A DNA stretch of 61,980 nt, from positions 1-61,980 of the forward strand of contig NZ_JAQWFR010000025.1 of the NCBI RefSeq assembly GCF_029238675.1, in the 5' to 3' direction. Positions 47,751 to 56,875 of this stretch are shown piece after piece; within the stretch, counting starts at the first letter, position 1; the number at the start of each line of letters is the position of its first letter. The position numbers and the translations under genes are program-made. The stretch is from Oceanicoccus sp. GTDB taxonomy: Bacteria; Pseudomonadota; Gammaproteobacteria; Pseudomonadales; Dasaniaceae. Under the pieces are notes generated by a model. The model saw only the letters and a program-made list of their open reading frames with translations, did no database searches and had not been told where the DNA came from.

Positions 47751-48269
47751 ATGCATAATCAATTTCAACAAGGTGCTGTACTGATTGTCAGCCTGATTCT
47801 GTTACTGGTGATGACGTTATTAGCCATCGTAGCGATGGATACATCGCAACTACAATCGCAAATGGCCCATAACAGCCTGCTATCCCAACATCTGCACCAG
47901 ATTGCCTTTAGTGAAATCCAGGCCCAGGCCAAAGCTCTGGAGAACTCGGATTACCTCGAGAAAATAACCACAGCAACCCGGAATATTACAGTGCTGAACT
48001 ACGAGGGACTATCCAAAGATGGCGTAGGAGTAACACTAACAGACACCCAGACCTTAACCCATAATGCCGATGATGCTTATACCCTGTCTGGCGCGGTTGT
48101 ATTTACGGGTAACACCGCACCGCCTTCAGGTTATAGCCTGGCTTTATATGTCGGGAAAAGCTATGAAATCTACACTGTCGCCCAATACAGCAACAAGCAG
48201 TCAGACAGCAAGCAATCAGGCTCAAAACAAACACAGGGTTTAAATCGCATCGCCCCATCATCTCATTAG
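47751..48269 (+). CDS. PilX-like minor pilin (operon B)
   Basis: 172 residues. The N-terminus QQGAVLIVSLILLLVMTLLAIVAMDTSQLQ has the PilX pattern without Glu5, and a helical segment follows. There are no cysteines in the headgroup, unlike PilX of operon A. The C-terminus is rich in Ser, Lys and Gln with a SKQSDSKQSGSKQ repeat. It lies 11 bases after pilW and 29 bases before pilY1 of the same operon. Confidence 0.8.
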   Translation: MHNQFQQGAVLIVSLILLLVMTLLAIVAMDTSQLQSQMAHNSLLSQHLHQIAFSEIQAQAKALENSDYLEKITTATRNITVLNYEGLSKDGVGVTLTDTQTLTHNADDAYTLSGAVVFTGNTAPPSGYSLALYVGKSYEIYTVAQYSNKQSDSKQSGSKQTQGLNRIAPSSH

Positions 48270-48298
48270 ACTAGTCAAACCAACACAAGGAGTGTGTT

Positions 48299-50992
48299 AT
48301 GAAATATTTTTTAAAGCTACTGCTTATCACCCTACCGATAATCAACGGCAGTTTATCAACGGCAGATGATATTGATATTTATCTCCCTGATACCCATAAA
48401 CAAACAACACTGCATATACTACTGGCCGTCCATCAAACCGATCAGGAAACCATAAAGCGCATTGTCGATAGCTTTTATCAAAGTCGAAGACCTGCGCTGA
48501 TTGGACTAATACAAGCCAGTGAAAATAGCCTGGCCCATCCATTTATTGATATTAGCAAAGACAATAATCTTGAAAGCTTAACCAGGGCCATCAATCAAAT
48601 CACCGCCACTCAAACCAAACCACCTGTAGACAAACTGTTGCGCCAGGCCGCCGGGCTTTTCCCCGACAAGAAAACAGCATGCGCAGAAAAACATATCCTG
48701 TTGTTTACCGGGCAAGCGACTAAGGCCAGTGAAAAGTTACCGGATGATATACAGGTCCATAGAATAGAAGCTAACCAAACCAATGATAAACAGACTGTCA
48801 CTCGCATACTCAACGGCAGTATTAATCATACCATTGAGGCCAAGGGAAACTTTACAGCCCCTGCCATTGCCGTTAATGCCTATAATAGTTTGCAGCATCG
48901 CAATGATATGTATTTTGCCTTATTTAAGCCGAGCTTATCCGCACGCTGGGCTGGCAATATTAAAAAATACCGACTTTTCGATAACAAAATTATTGACGCC
49001 AATGGCGAAGATGCCATTCAACAAGACAAACATAACGCAGGCTATTTTAAACAGACCGCCTTAAGTTTCTGGACCGAATTAACGGACTGGAATCCCAGCG
49101 ACGATAATAATACAGCCACCGTTGATGGCAGTGTTATACCCTATGGCGGCTATGCCTACCGGCTTAACTCTCCCGCTACGCGCAAGCTATATACCTACCT
49201 CGATGATTTTACGCCCAACAATGAGCTATTGGCCGCAGAGCCCTTAATCGTGGAAAACGCCAATATCACTGCAAGCCTGCTTGGGCTTAAACCCTCCGAA
49301 GATGATAAACGCAAAGCTCTACTCAAGTGGACACATGGTTATGAGATTGAGGGTTATGAGGTTGAGGGTTATGAGATTGAACTCGGAGAGCACTCGCCGA
49401 ATTATTTTGTTGCCGACGTTATTCACAACCAGCCAGCGGTGGTTACCTACCGCACAATAAACCCCGCTACTGAAGACTTTGACGATACGCTCTTTGCAGG
49501 GTCTAACAGGGGATTTCTCCATGCTATTGATGCCAATACCGGCGATCCAATTTTTAGCTTTATACCCAGGCAGTTGCTCACCAACTTAACCAGCTATTAT
49601 CAAAACAAGCCACCCCTTGCCGATAAACCCTATGGTTTTGATGCACCGATGACAGTATGGCGCCAGGACAGTAACGGCAATGGCAGCGTCGTAACAAGCT
49701 ATGGCCACACTGACAAGCCGGAAACCGGTGACCATGTTTATATTTATCAAGCTATGCGACGGGGTGGTAACAGCCTGTTCGCCTTCGATGTCAGTGTCCG
49801 TAACAATCCCAAATTGATGTGGCAAATTAACGGTGATAAAGACCTTGATGGTGACGGCAGCAGTGATGCTACTCCGGGATTTAGCCAGCTGGGAGAAACA
49901 TGGTCGCGCCCACAACTAGCTACCATCCAATGGAATTGCACCCGTGGCGACACCTCTGGCTGCCAGAATAAAAAAGTGATTTTCTTTGCCGGTGGTTATG
50001 ATAATCAGCACGACAACGCCAGCCACAGAAAAAGTGGCCATGGTAATGCTATCTATATGGTTGATGCTGTTAGCGGCGAGTTACTGTGGAGTGCTGGTAG
50101 GCGCAGCCATGACCTTAACCTAAGCAATATGAACTACAGTATTCCGGCTAATGTCACCCCCGTAGACATTGATGGTGACGGCTATATTGATGCGCTATTT
50201 GCCATCGATATTATCGGGCAACTTTGGCGCTTTGATTTTAACCATAAGGCTCGCAGTCAAAGTGATTTTGCAAAAACCAGCTCCGGGGGAATGATTGCCG
50301 ACTTAAGCGGCGCCGGCCGACGCTTTTATAACGCGCCGGACGTAGCCTATATCGCCCGCCGCGGGCAACCACCGTTGCTGAGTATTGCTGTGGGTAGTGG
50401 CTATCGCGCCCAACCCGAAAATACATCCATCAATGATCGTTTCTTTGTTGTTTTTGATTATTACCCATTAACGGCACCCCCTAATTACCGTTATGCAGAT
50501 AATGCTGTGATTACGACCTCAGATATGTCCCCGGTCACACAAACCCAGAGACTCAATGACAGTGAAGAGAAATATAAGTACGGCTGGTATCTCAATATGG
50601 ATAATGGCAAGGGTGAAAAAATTCTGTCTTCATCCATTACATTTAATCACCAACTTTTATTAACCTCTTATACACCGGGGAAAAAAACCACAGTTTGCAG
50701 CAAACAGGAGATCGATATTGGCACAGGGAAATATTATTTGTTAGACCTGTTTAAGGGTAACTCCGTGCTAACAGTTTCGGACTCAAGCAAGCCTTATGGT
50801 GAACTGCAACGCCAGGGTATTCCCCCGGAACCCACTATTATTTTCACCAGCAACAGTTCTTGCAGCTCAAATTGTAATGTCCAACATTCTACAGCTGACC
50901 AGGAAAATAACGTGCTGGTCTGTATCGGTACTGAGTGCTCAAGCCAAACCATTGACCTCTCCTTGCATAAAACCTACTGGAGAGAGCTATGA
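48299..50992 (+). CDS. Short PilY1-like pilus tip protein (operon B)
   Basis: 897 residues, about half the operon A protein. Signal peptide ends near residue 22. The N-terminal 190 residues resemble a degenerate von Willebrand-type domain (LHILLAVHQ, then IDISKDNNLESLTRAINQI). The C-terminal PilC-type beta-propeller is well kept: DTLFAGSNRGFLHAIDANTG, then NGDKDLDGDGSSDATPGFSQ and VTPVDIDGDGYIDALFAID, the latter being a calcium-binding loop of the PilY1 type. A 15-bp repeat encodes three GYE(I/V)E units at 347-361. Likely the tip adhesin of an alternative minor-pilin complex. Confidence 0.88.
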   Translation: MKYFLKLLLITLPIINGSLSTADDIDIYLPDTHKQTTLHILLAVHQTDQETIKRIVDSFYQSRRPALIGLIQASENSLAHPFIDISKDNNLESLTRAINQITATQTKPPVDKLLRQAAGLFPDKKTACAEKHILLFTGQATKASEKLPDDIQVHRIEANQTNDKQTVTRILNGSINHTIEAKGNFTAPAIAVNAYNSLQHRNDMYFALFKPSLSARWAGNIKKYRLFDNKIIDANGEDAIQQDKHNAGYFKQTALSFWTELTDWNPSDDNNTATVDGSVIPYGGYAYRLNSPATRKLYTYLDDFTPNNELLAAEPLIVENANITASLLGLKPSEDDKRKALLKWTHGYEIEGYEVEGYEIELGEHSPNYFVADVIHNQPAVVTYRTINPATEDFDDTLFAGSNRGFLHAIDANTGDPIFSFIPRQLLTNLTSYYQNKPPLADKPYGFDAPMTVWRQDSNGNGSVVTSYGHTDKPETGDHVYIYQAMRRGGNSLFAFDVSVRNNPKLMWQINGDKDLDGDGSSDATPGFSQLGETWSRPQLATIQWNCTRGDTSGCQNKKVIFFAGGYDNQHDNASHRKSGHGNAIYMVDAVSGELLWSAGRRSHDLNLSNMNYSIPANVTPVDIDGDGYIDALFAIDIIGQLWRFDFNHKARSQSDFAKTSSGGMIADLSGAGRRFYNAPDVAYIARRGQPPLLSIAVGSGYRAQPENTSINDRFFVVFDYYPLTAPPNYRYADNAVITTSDMSPVTQTQRLNDSEEKYKYGWYLNMDNGKGEKILSSSITFNHQLLLTSYTPGKKTTVCSKQEIDIGTGKYYLLDLFKGNSVLTVSDSSKPYGELQRQGIPPEPTIIFTSNSSCSSNCNVQHSTADQENNVLVCIGTECSSQTIDLSLHKTYWREL
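49337..49381. repeat. 15-bp tandem repeat inside the operon B pilY1
   Basis: Three in-frame copies of GGTTATGAGATTGAG (the second has GTT for ATT; the last ends GAA). They encode GYEIE-GYEVE-GYEIE just before the propeller domain. Near-identity at the DNA level suggests recent expansion. Confidence 0.9.
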
Positions 50993-51411
50993 CTATAAGC
51001 AGAATAAAAACAGATAATGGCTTTACCTTAGTAGAAGCGTTAGTGGTATTAGCGATTATCGGCATACTCGCCTCAGTAGCGCTGCCCAGCTACCAGTCCT
51101 ATCTATTAAGGGGTAACCGAACAGGGGAAGCCCTGCCCTACCTTAATAACCTTATGCAGGCGCAGGAACGATATGCCGCAGAACATGGCAGCTATACCGA
51201 GGATTTAACACTGCTGGGCTACGATGCCGAACCAACAACACCGCAAGGCAACTACACCTTTAATGCTGTAGCCTGCGGCAGCGGGATTAGTGAATGTGTT
51301 ACGTTAACAGCCCAGGCCCAGGGTAAACAAATCAATGATCGCAATGGTAACAACGGGAATATCAGCTTGAGTAGTCGCGGAGAAAAAATGGGGCTGGACT
51401 CACAGAACTAA
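50989..51411 (+). CDS. PilE-like minor pilin (operon B)
   Basis: 140 residues. Leader ending NG, then FTLVEALVVLAIIGILASVALP with Glu5, followed by the PilE-like YLNNLMQAQERYAAEHGSYTEDLTLLGY segment. Only one cysteine pair (ACGSGISEC) and none at the C-terminus, in contrast to PilE of operon A. Its ATG overlaps the pilY1 stop (ATGA). It is the last gene of operon B and converges on alr. Confidence 0.9.
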   Translation: MTISRIKTDNGFTLVEALVVLAIIGILASVALPSYQSYLLRGNRTGEALPYLNNLMQAQERYAAEHGSYTEDLTLLGYDAEPTTPQGNYTFNAVACGSGISECVTLTAQAQGKQINDRNGNNGNISLSSRGEKMGLDSQN

Positions 51412-51446
51412 CAAAGCTAACAAACAAGGCCAGCCCGGCAATTTAT

Positions 51447-52526
51447 CTAAGTACAAACGCGAGGCACACGCAAAGGCATTCGGGTTAAAATTTCATAGCC
51501 AATAGTCCCAGCCCATTCCGCCACTTCATTAGCGGTGAGCTCCTGCCCCCAAAGTACTACGTCATCGCCCACTGCGACACTGTCCTGGTCAGTCACATCA
51601 ACGGTGATCATATCCATTGATACCCGCCCTACCAGCGGCACACGCTGGCCATTAATAATAACCGGCGTTCCACTGGGTGCCTGTCGTGGATAACCGTCAC
51701 CATAACCCACGGCAATAGTGGCAATAGTTGACGGTCGCGTAGCGGTCCAACTGGCGGCATAACCCACCGACTCACCTACCGCGACATCTCGCACTGCGAT
51801 AACCGCGGAGGTCAGGGTCATAACATGGCGTAGTTTATCCCCATGCTGATGAGCTTCAGGGAATGGAGCATTGCCATAAAGCATATAACCTGGCCGATTC
51901 CATTGCTGTCGTGTTTCAGGCCAGGCCAGCAAACCTGACGAATTACTAATACTCAGGGGGGCGTTTAGCCCCGCAACACAGTCCTTAAATGTTTTCACTT
52001 GTGCATCGGTAAAAGAGCTGCTCAGCTCATCAGCACAAGCCAAATGTGTTGCCACAACAATTTCATCGCATACATGGTTACAGGCTTTAAGCTGCTGATA
52101 AAAAGCTCCGACAGTTTCAGGGCGAATGCCCAGGCGATGCATACCACTATCGACTTTTAACCATACTGTCACTGGCTTGGGTAAACTCGCAGTGAGCAGG
52201 CTATCCAGTTGCTGCTGATTAGTTAACATCAACCAATAGTTTTGCCCAGCCGCCCTAACAATATCCTGCTGGCTAAAGCTACCTTCCAGTAACAGTACAG
52301 GTTTGCTAATACCAGCCTCACGCAGTTCATCAGCCTCTTCAATGCAGGCTACGCCAAACGCAGGAGCCATCGGCTCCAGGGCTTTGGCCACCGCGACAGC
52401 ACCGTGCCCATAAGCGTTGGCTTTAACGATAGCGAGACACTGATCATCGGGCACCAAACTCTGTGCCAACTGAAAATTATGCTGTAGCGCCTGTATGTCT
52501 ATAAGCGCTTTTGTAGGTCTGGACAT
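51447..52526 (-). CDS. alr: Alanine racemase
   Basis: 359-residue PLP enzyme interconverting L- and D-alanine. PLP lysine K35 in AIVKANAYGHG; the second catalytic residue, tyrosine, in SVGYAASW; GYGDGYPR and GRVSMDMITVDVT are further family blocks. It closes the D-amino-acid cluster, 22 bases after the aminotransferase. It could supply D-Ala for the cell wall or feed D-Ala into the catabolic steps next to it; context favours the latter if a second alr exists. Confidence 0.94.
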   Translation of the reverse strand: MSRPTKALIDIQALQHNFQLAQSLVPDDQCLAIVKANAYGHGAVAVAKALEPMAPAFGVACIEEADELREAGISKPVLLLEGSFSQQDIVRAAGQNYWLMLTNQQQLDSLLTASLPKPVTVWLKVDSGMHRLGIRPETVGAFYQQLKACNHVCDEIVVATHLACADELSSSFTDAQVKTFKDCVAGLNAPLSISNSSGLLAWPETRQQWNRPGYMLYGNAPFPEAHQHGDKLRHVMTLTSAVIAVRDVAVGESVGYAASWTATRPSTIATIAVGYGDGYPRQAPSGTPVIINGQRVPLVGRVSMDMITVDVTDQDSVAVGDDVVLWGQELTANEVAEWAGTIGYEILTRMPLRVPRVCT

Positions 52527-52548
52527 AACCGATAAACCCTTAAAACTG

Positions 52549-53406
52549 TTAATAGTTGTATTTATGGGCGGAAAATAGCGCCTGCGCTTTTTCCCATATA
52601 CCCCCTACTTTGCCATCGCCGACGGCTTTGCCGTCCACCTCTATAACCGGGGCCACCTCTTTACTGGAGCTAGTGATCCAAACCTCATCGGCATTGCGCA
52701 ACTCTTGCATAGTTACAACACGCTCTTCAACAGGAATCGAGCCATCCTTACGCAAAACATCCAATAAAATAAGACGTGTAATGCCAGGCAGGATTTGCTC
52801 ATCCAATGGCGAGGTGATCACTTTACCGTCTTTAATAATATAGGCATTAACCGCACTACCCTCGGTCATTTCACCACGCTCATTAAATAGAATTGTTTCA
52901 CCACTGCCTTCACTATGGCCATGCTGGTAGTGCATCACATTGCCTAGTAAGGCGGTAGATTTAATATTACATCGTTTCCAGCGCAGGTCCTGGGTAGTAG
53001 ACACTTTATAGGGCTTCACTACGTTGCGGTCTGCCACAGGCTCAGGAGGAATTTCAAAGGCAAAAGCAAATACGGTTGCACTAACACCTTCGGGATAAGC
53101 ATGGCTGCGTTTGCTATCCGCCCCCCGGCTAACATGGAAGTAAATACCTAAATTACCGGCACCGTTTTTTTCACTTAAGGAAGTAGCAATCTCGCGCCAC
53201 TGGTCGTGACTATAATCAAGCTGGATATCAATCGCAGCCAAACCATTATCCATTCGATCAATATGCGGACCAAAGCCAACCAGCTTGCCATTATAGGAAG
53301 GGACAACTTCATAAATGCCGTCACCAAATAAAAAACCACGGTCCATAGGCGAAATTTTCGCCTCTTCCATCGGAAGATATTCACCGTTTAAATATACAAT
53401 ACTCAT
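52549..53406 (-). CDS. dat: D-amino-acid aminotransferase
   Basis: 285-residue fold-type IV PLP enzyme. N-terminal YLNGEYLPMEEAKISPMDRG, then FGDGIYEVVPSYNG; PLP lysine K149 in RCNIKSTALLGN; C-terminal EQILPGITRLILLDVLR and WITSSSKEVAPV. The family includes branched-chain aminotransferases and 4-amino-4-deoxychorismate lyase, but these blocks fit D-alanine aminotransferase. It moves the amino group between D-Ala and 2-oxoglutarate to give D-Glu. It lies between the DUF4392 gene (30 bases) and alr (22 bases), which supports a D-Glu link. Confidence 0.88.
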   Translation of the reverse strand: MSIVYLNGEYLPMEEAKISPMDRGFLFGDGIYEVVPSYNGKLVGFGPHIDRMDNGLAAIDIQLDYSHDQWREIATSLSEKNGAGNLGIYFHVSRGADSKRSHAYPEGVSATVFAFAFEIPPEPVADRNVVKPYKVSTTQDLRWKRCNIKSTALLGNVMHYQHGHSEGSGETILFNERGEMTEGSAVNAYIIKDGKVITSPLDEQILPGITRLILLDVLRKDGSIPVEERVVTMQELRNADEVWITSSSKEVAPVIEVDGKAVGDGKVGGIWEKAQALFSAHKYNY

Positions 53407-53436
53407 AACTACGACCTATATTGATCAACTAAAATT

Positions 53437-54306
53437 TTAATCACTAAAACCCACTAACTGGCGCAATTGTGTAATCAGCTTTTGCCCCTCAGACAACGGC
53501 AGACTATCCTCCGTTAATGTTGGCTCACGGGTAACGCCATCGAGACTACCGCGCTCGGCGATATACTCTAGAAATTTCTGCGGATTTATCCGCGCCAATA
53601 AATCCTCTTGCTGCCAATATGAAAGCATGGCAATCAAACCATGGGCAGCCCAATTAGATACATCAGCTATCACCAACTCATCACAGGTAGTAACCGAGGG
53701 GGTAATATCCAGCGTTTTAATCGCCTCATAGATATTACCCATCCCTACTTCATTGCCGCCATCACCAATGGCAATGGTTGGATAACTGGCAAGCTTAAGG
53801 AAATAATCAAAACTGGCACAGCGGTCGCTGATATCTTCACCACGCATATTACAATAAATGCCCTGCTCTGAAAGGCCTGCGCGTTCAATGGATAACACCA
53901 ACTCAGGTTGCAACTGATCTAAAGCCAATTGTGCCTCCGCCTCAGCGTTAGCCAACTCCCCAACCGCAATCTCATGCACACGAAAATCTGCGGCAATGGC
54001 TGTAGACATCGGGGCACAACAAACAATAATCGGCTTGGCACCAAGGTATTCCAGCGTTTTATATAACGCTATAGCACCTATAGGCCCATCGGTTTCAAAA
54101 CTATTCAGTACAGGAAAGCCTGTACCAATCAACACCGTACCTTTGCAGGCTAAAAGCAATTTTGCTGCCCGCATATAATAGCCAGGCGTTAATGCCGACT
54201 GCACATCCCGCATCCCGCGTAAATTACGTGAAACCAACAAATCTTCTATTGACCGGCTCAGCGCAAGATCATCTTCCGGGTTAGTAGCATTCATTAAACT
54301 TAGCAC
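53437..54306 (-). CDS. DUF4392 protein, C-terminal half of D-glutamate cyclase
   Basis: 289 residues beginning with GTG at 54306, or 285 from the ATG at 54294. Family features seen: GTVLIGTGFPVLNSFETDGP, GAIALYKTLEYLG, LVLSIERAGLSEQGIYCNMR, and IAIGDGGNEVGMGNI. In animals this domain forms the C-terminal half of mitochondrial D-glutamate cyclase (DGLUCY), which converts D-Glu to 5-oxo-D-proline; the N-terminal half is DUF1445, encoded separately 2.6 kb away in the same cluster. It overlaps the end of pxpC by seven bases if the GTG is used. The reaction is inferred from the animal enzyme. Confidence 0.85.
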   Translation of the reverse strand: MLSLMNATNPEDDLALSRSIEDLLVSRNLRGMRDVQSALTPGYYMRAAKLLLACKGTVLIGTGFPVLNSFETDGPIGAIALYKTLEYLGAKPIIVCCAPMSTAIAADFRVHEIAVGELANAEAEAQLALDQLQPELVLSIERAGLSEQGIYCNMRGEDISDRCASFDYFLKLASYPTIAIGDGGNEVGMGNIYEAIKTLDITPSVTTCDELVIADVSNWAAHGLIAMLSYWQQEDLLARINPQKFLEYIAERGSLDGVTREPTLTEDSLPLSEGQKLITQLRQLVGFSD

Positions 54307-55250
54307 CGCTGCAATTGAGCTTGCTGAAAACGGGCCTCAGCAAAATGTAATAAATTATGCGCCTGCTCCATAGACACCGCTTCAAATGAAACTTGAGCAC
54401 CGGACATCAATTGCGACAATTTGGCTGTATCAATAGATATCATTGAACCGATCTTGGGGTAGCCACCAATGGTTTGGCGGTCATTAATCAATACAATAGG
54501 CTGACCATCCGCAGGAATCTGGATAGCCCCATGACATATACCTTCTGACAAAATACCATCAATAGATGACTGGATTTTTTGGCCCGTCAGGCGATAACCC
54601 ATACGGTCGCAGCGGTCAGAGACTGTATACTCGCTGCTAAAAAAGAGCTGTTGCTGTACATCATTAAAGGTTTCTTGTTGATAACCAAGAATCACTCTTG
54701 CGGTAAACGCATCGCCATAGTGTGGACGATCATTACTATCAACACTGCAATGTTGTTGCGCATTAAAACTGGCGCAGGGTAAGAAGTCCCCCTGCTGCAA
54801 GCGATCACCTGTAATTCCGCCAATCGTCTCTCTGGCCACCGTGGCCGCACTGCCAAAACTATGGGGAATATCAAAGCCACCAGCCACCGCCAAATAACTG
54901 CGACAGCCCTGCTGTGCATAGCCTAGTTCGATTTGATCCCCCGCTTTTATACTATGACTTTGCCATAACTCGTAAGCTACGCCATTAATCGTTAAAGCCA
55001 TATCAGCACCGGTTATAGCAATAACAGTATCTACCTGAGCCTCTAGCAACAATCCGCCAATGCTAATTTCCAGAGCTGTATTATTAGCAACCGAACCGTC
55101 AACTGCAGTTTCACACAGCCTGTTAGCCCAGCGAAATGCCAAAGGGTCCAGGGGACCCCCGTTGGTTAAACCAATACCATGAAAACCAAACCGACCCGTA
55201 TCCTGAATTAGCGTTAACATGCCAGGATTAATAACCTTGAACCCACTCAT
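54300..55250 (-). CDS. pxpC: 5-oxoprolinase subunit PxpC (carboxyltransferase-like, KipA/YbgK)
   Basis: 316 residues. The biotin-dependent carboxyltransferase-like fold has VINPGMLTLIQDTGRFGFHG, LTNGGPLDPLAFRWANRL and ATVARETIGG, with a C-terminal QIPADGQPIVLINDRQTIGGYP. With PxpA and PxpB it forms the ATP-dependent 5-oxoprolinase that hydrolyses 5-oxoproline to glutamate. It overlaps pxpB by four bases (ATGA). Confidence 0.93.
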   Translation of the reverse strand: MSGFKVINPGMLTLIQDTGRFGFHGIGLTNGGPLDPLAFRWANRLCETAVDGSVANNTALEISIGGLLLEAQVDTVIAITGADMALTINGVAYELWQSHSIKAGDQIELGYAQQGCRSYLAVAGGFDIPHSFGSAATVARETIGGITGDRLQQGDFLPCASFNAQQHCSVDSNDRPHYGDAFTARVILGYQQETFNDVQQQLFFSSEYTVSDRCDRMGYRLTGQKIQSSIDGILSEGICHGAIQIPADGQPIVLINDRQTIGGYPKIGSMISIDTAKLSQLMSGAQVSFEAVSMEQAHNLLHFAEARFQQAQLQRC

Positions 55251-55942
55251 GGTAATTCCCCTCCCAGTTCTAAAAACCGGTTGCGGGAAATAGTCTCAAA
55301 CTGAACGCGATCACCAACAGCAACTGGCATACTCGGTTCTACCGCTGGGTCGAACATACGCTGGGGACATAGACCAATCAAATTCCAACCACCCGGTGAT
55401 TGTGCAGGATAAACAGCCGTTTGTCGGTCTGCTATTCCCACTGCCCCTCTGGGCACTTTTTGCCGCGGCGTTGAAAGGCGCGAAGCCGCAATTTTTTCAT
55501 TCACTTCACCCAGATAAGCAAAGCCCGGCGCAAAACCAATGGCATAAACGCGATACTCTTGCTGCTGGTGCAAATCGATAACCTGCTCAATGGATAAATC
55601 CGCATTAGCCGCAATTAGCTCCAACTCTGGCCCTGATTCAACGCTGTAATAGACAGGTAAAGTCACCAAACTCCCCTGCCCTGATTCGGCATTATCCAGA
55701 TCGTTTAACAGTGCATTTAAGGTTTGGCTAATAAAAAAGTGATCAGTTTTTAACGCATCATAAATCAAGGTGAGTGAAGCATAGGAAGGAATTAAATCAA
55801 TCAGTACTGAGTCTAGCGATGTAGCAATAGCCACTTTAGCGGCTTGCACACGAGCGGCCACTGCTGGTGATGCCTGAGCAGAAAAGCCGGCATCATCAAA
55901 ATAAATAATCAGCGCATTTTCACCCGCTACCGCTATTCTCAT
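55247..55942 (-). CDS. pxpB: 5-oxoprolinase subunit PxpB (KipI/YbgJ)
   Basis: 231 residues. Cyclophilin-like KipI fold with VYAIGFAPGFAYLGEV, STPRQKVPRGAVGIADRQT, YPAQSPGGWNLIG and the closing VGDRVQFETI. It overlaps pxpA and pxpC by four bases each, so all three subunits are made together. Confidence 0.93.
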   Translation of the reverse strand: MRIAVAGENALIIYFDDAGFSAQASPAVAARVQAAKVAIATSLDSVLIDLIPSYASLTLIYDALKTDHFFISQTLNALLNDLDNAESGQGSLVTLPVYYSVESGPELELIAANADLSIEQVIDLHQQQEYRVYAIGFAPGFAYLGEVNEKIAASRLSTPRQKVPRGAVGIADRQTAVYPAQSPGGWNLIGLCPQRMFDPAVEPSMPVAVGDRVQFETISRNRFLELGGELP

Positions 55943-56673
55943 CCGCCAATTAACTCGCGAATTTCTTGTATGGCTTGCACGCCAGCTTCGTTATCACCGT
56001 GTACACATAAAGTATCAGCCTGCAATGGGAGAGTATTGCCACTGACAGTAGTCACAGTGCCATCTGTACAAAGCTGCTGAACTTGAGCCAGCATTTTTTC
56101 TTTGCTGTGAACAGCGCCGGCTTTGGAACGGGCTAATAATTTTCCATCATCGTCATAACAACGATCAGCAAAGGCCTCAAAAGAAAGGTTAAGACCCAGA
56201 CGGTCGGCTTCAGCTTTGTGCTCAGCGTATTGTGGGGTAGCTTGTAACATTAACGTTAATGGGCGCTGATAGTCGGACATTGCAACCATAATGGCGTTGC
56301 GCACATCTGGCTTTGCCATCATATCGTTATAAAGTGCACCATGAGGTTTTACATATTCAAGCTTCAAGCCTGCAGTCGCGGCCATGCCATCCATTGCAGC
56401 AACCTGATAATGCATTAGTGCGATAATTTCTTCAGTACTGCAATTCATTGAACGACGACCAAAACCAACAAGGTCTTGATAAGCCGGGTGGGCACCAATG
56501 CTGACATCATTTTTCTTTGCCAGTGCCAAGGTGTTACGCATAACCACCGGGTCGCCGGCATGAAAGCCACAGGCAATATTGGCTTGATCAATATACGGCA
56601 TCACCGCCGCATCCATACCCATGGTCCAACTGCCAAAGCTTTCGCCCAAGTCACAATTTAACTGTAATGCCAT
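55939..56673 (-). CDS. pxpA: 5-oxoprolinase subunit PxpA (LamB/YcsF)
   Basis: 244 residues. Metal-dependent deacetylase-like barrel: LNCDLGESFGSWTMG, NIACGFHAGDPVVMRNTL, GAHPAYQDLVGFGRR, KPHGALYND and FADRCYDDDGKLLAR. It is the first gene of pxpABC, whose product releases glutamate from 5-oxoproline. It is preceded by a 202-base gap with two repeated AT-rich inverted sites, the likely control region. Confidence 0.94.
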   Translation of the reverse strand: MALQLNCDLGESFGSWTMGMDAAVMPYIDQANIACGFHAGDPVVMRNTLALAKKNDVSIGAHPAYQDLVGFGRRSMNCSTEEIIALMHYQVAAMDGMAATAGLKLEYVKPHGALYNDMMAKPDVRNAIMVAMSDYQRPLTLMLQATPQYAEHKAEADRLGLNLSFEAFADRCYDDDGKLLARSKAGAVHSKEKMLAQVQQLCTDGTVTTVSGNTLPLQADTLCVHGDNEAGVQAIQEIRELIGG

Positions 56674-56743
56674 AATATTGATTCCCGAAGGGTCTTATCC
56701 AAGGTCGATAACGAATGGTACTGCGGTACGACAAGATTAACGA

Positions 56744-56798
56744 CTATTTTAGGAAAATAGAGAAGCCTTTTATCCTATTTTAGAAAACAAAACAGGAT
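56744..56798. promoter_or_regulatory. Repeated AT-rich palindromes upstream of pxpA (operator candidates)
   Basis: A perfect palindrome CTATTTT-agg-AAAATAG (56744-56760) and a second inverted repeat ATCCTATTTT...AAAACAGGAT (56772-56798) lie in the 202-base gap between the DUF1445 gene and pxpA. Both contain CTATTTTAG, starting 31 bases apart, about three helical turns. No T tract follows, so they are not terminators. They look like binding sites of a dimeric regulator of the oxoproline operon. Confidence 0.5.
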
Positions 56799-56875
56799 AT
56801 CTCCCTAAAAAAGAGAAACAAAATATAGTAATAGCGCTGGTTTTAGCCACAAAGACCAAAACAACACCTAAAACG

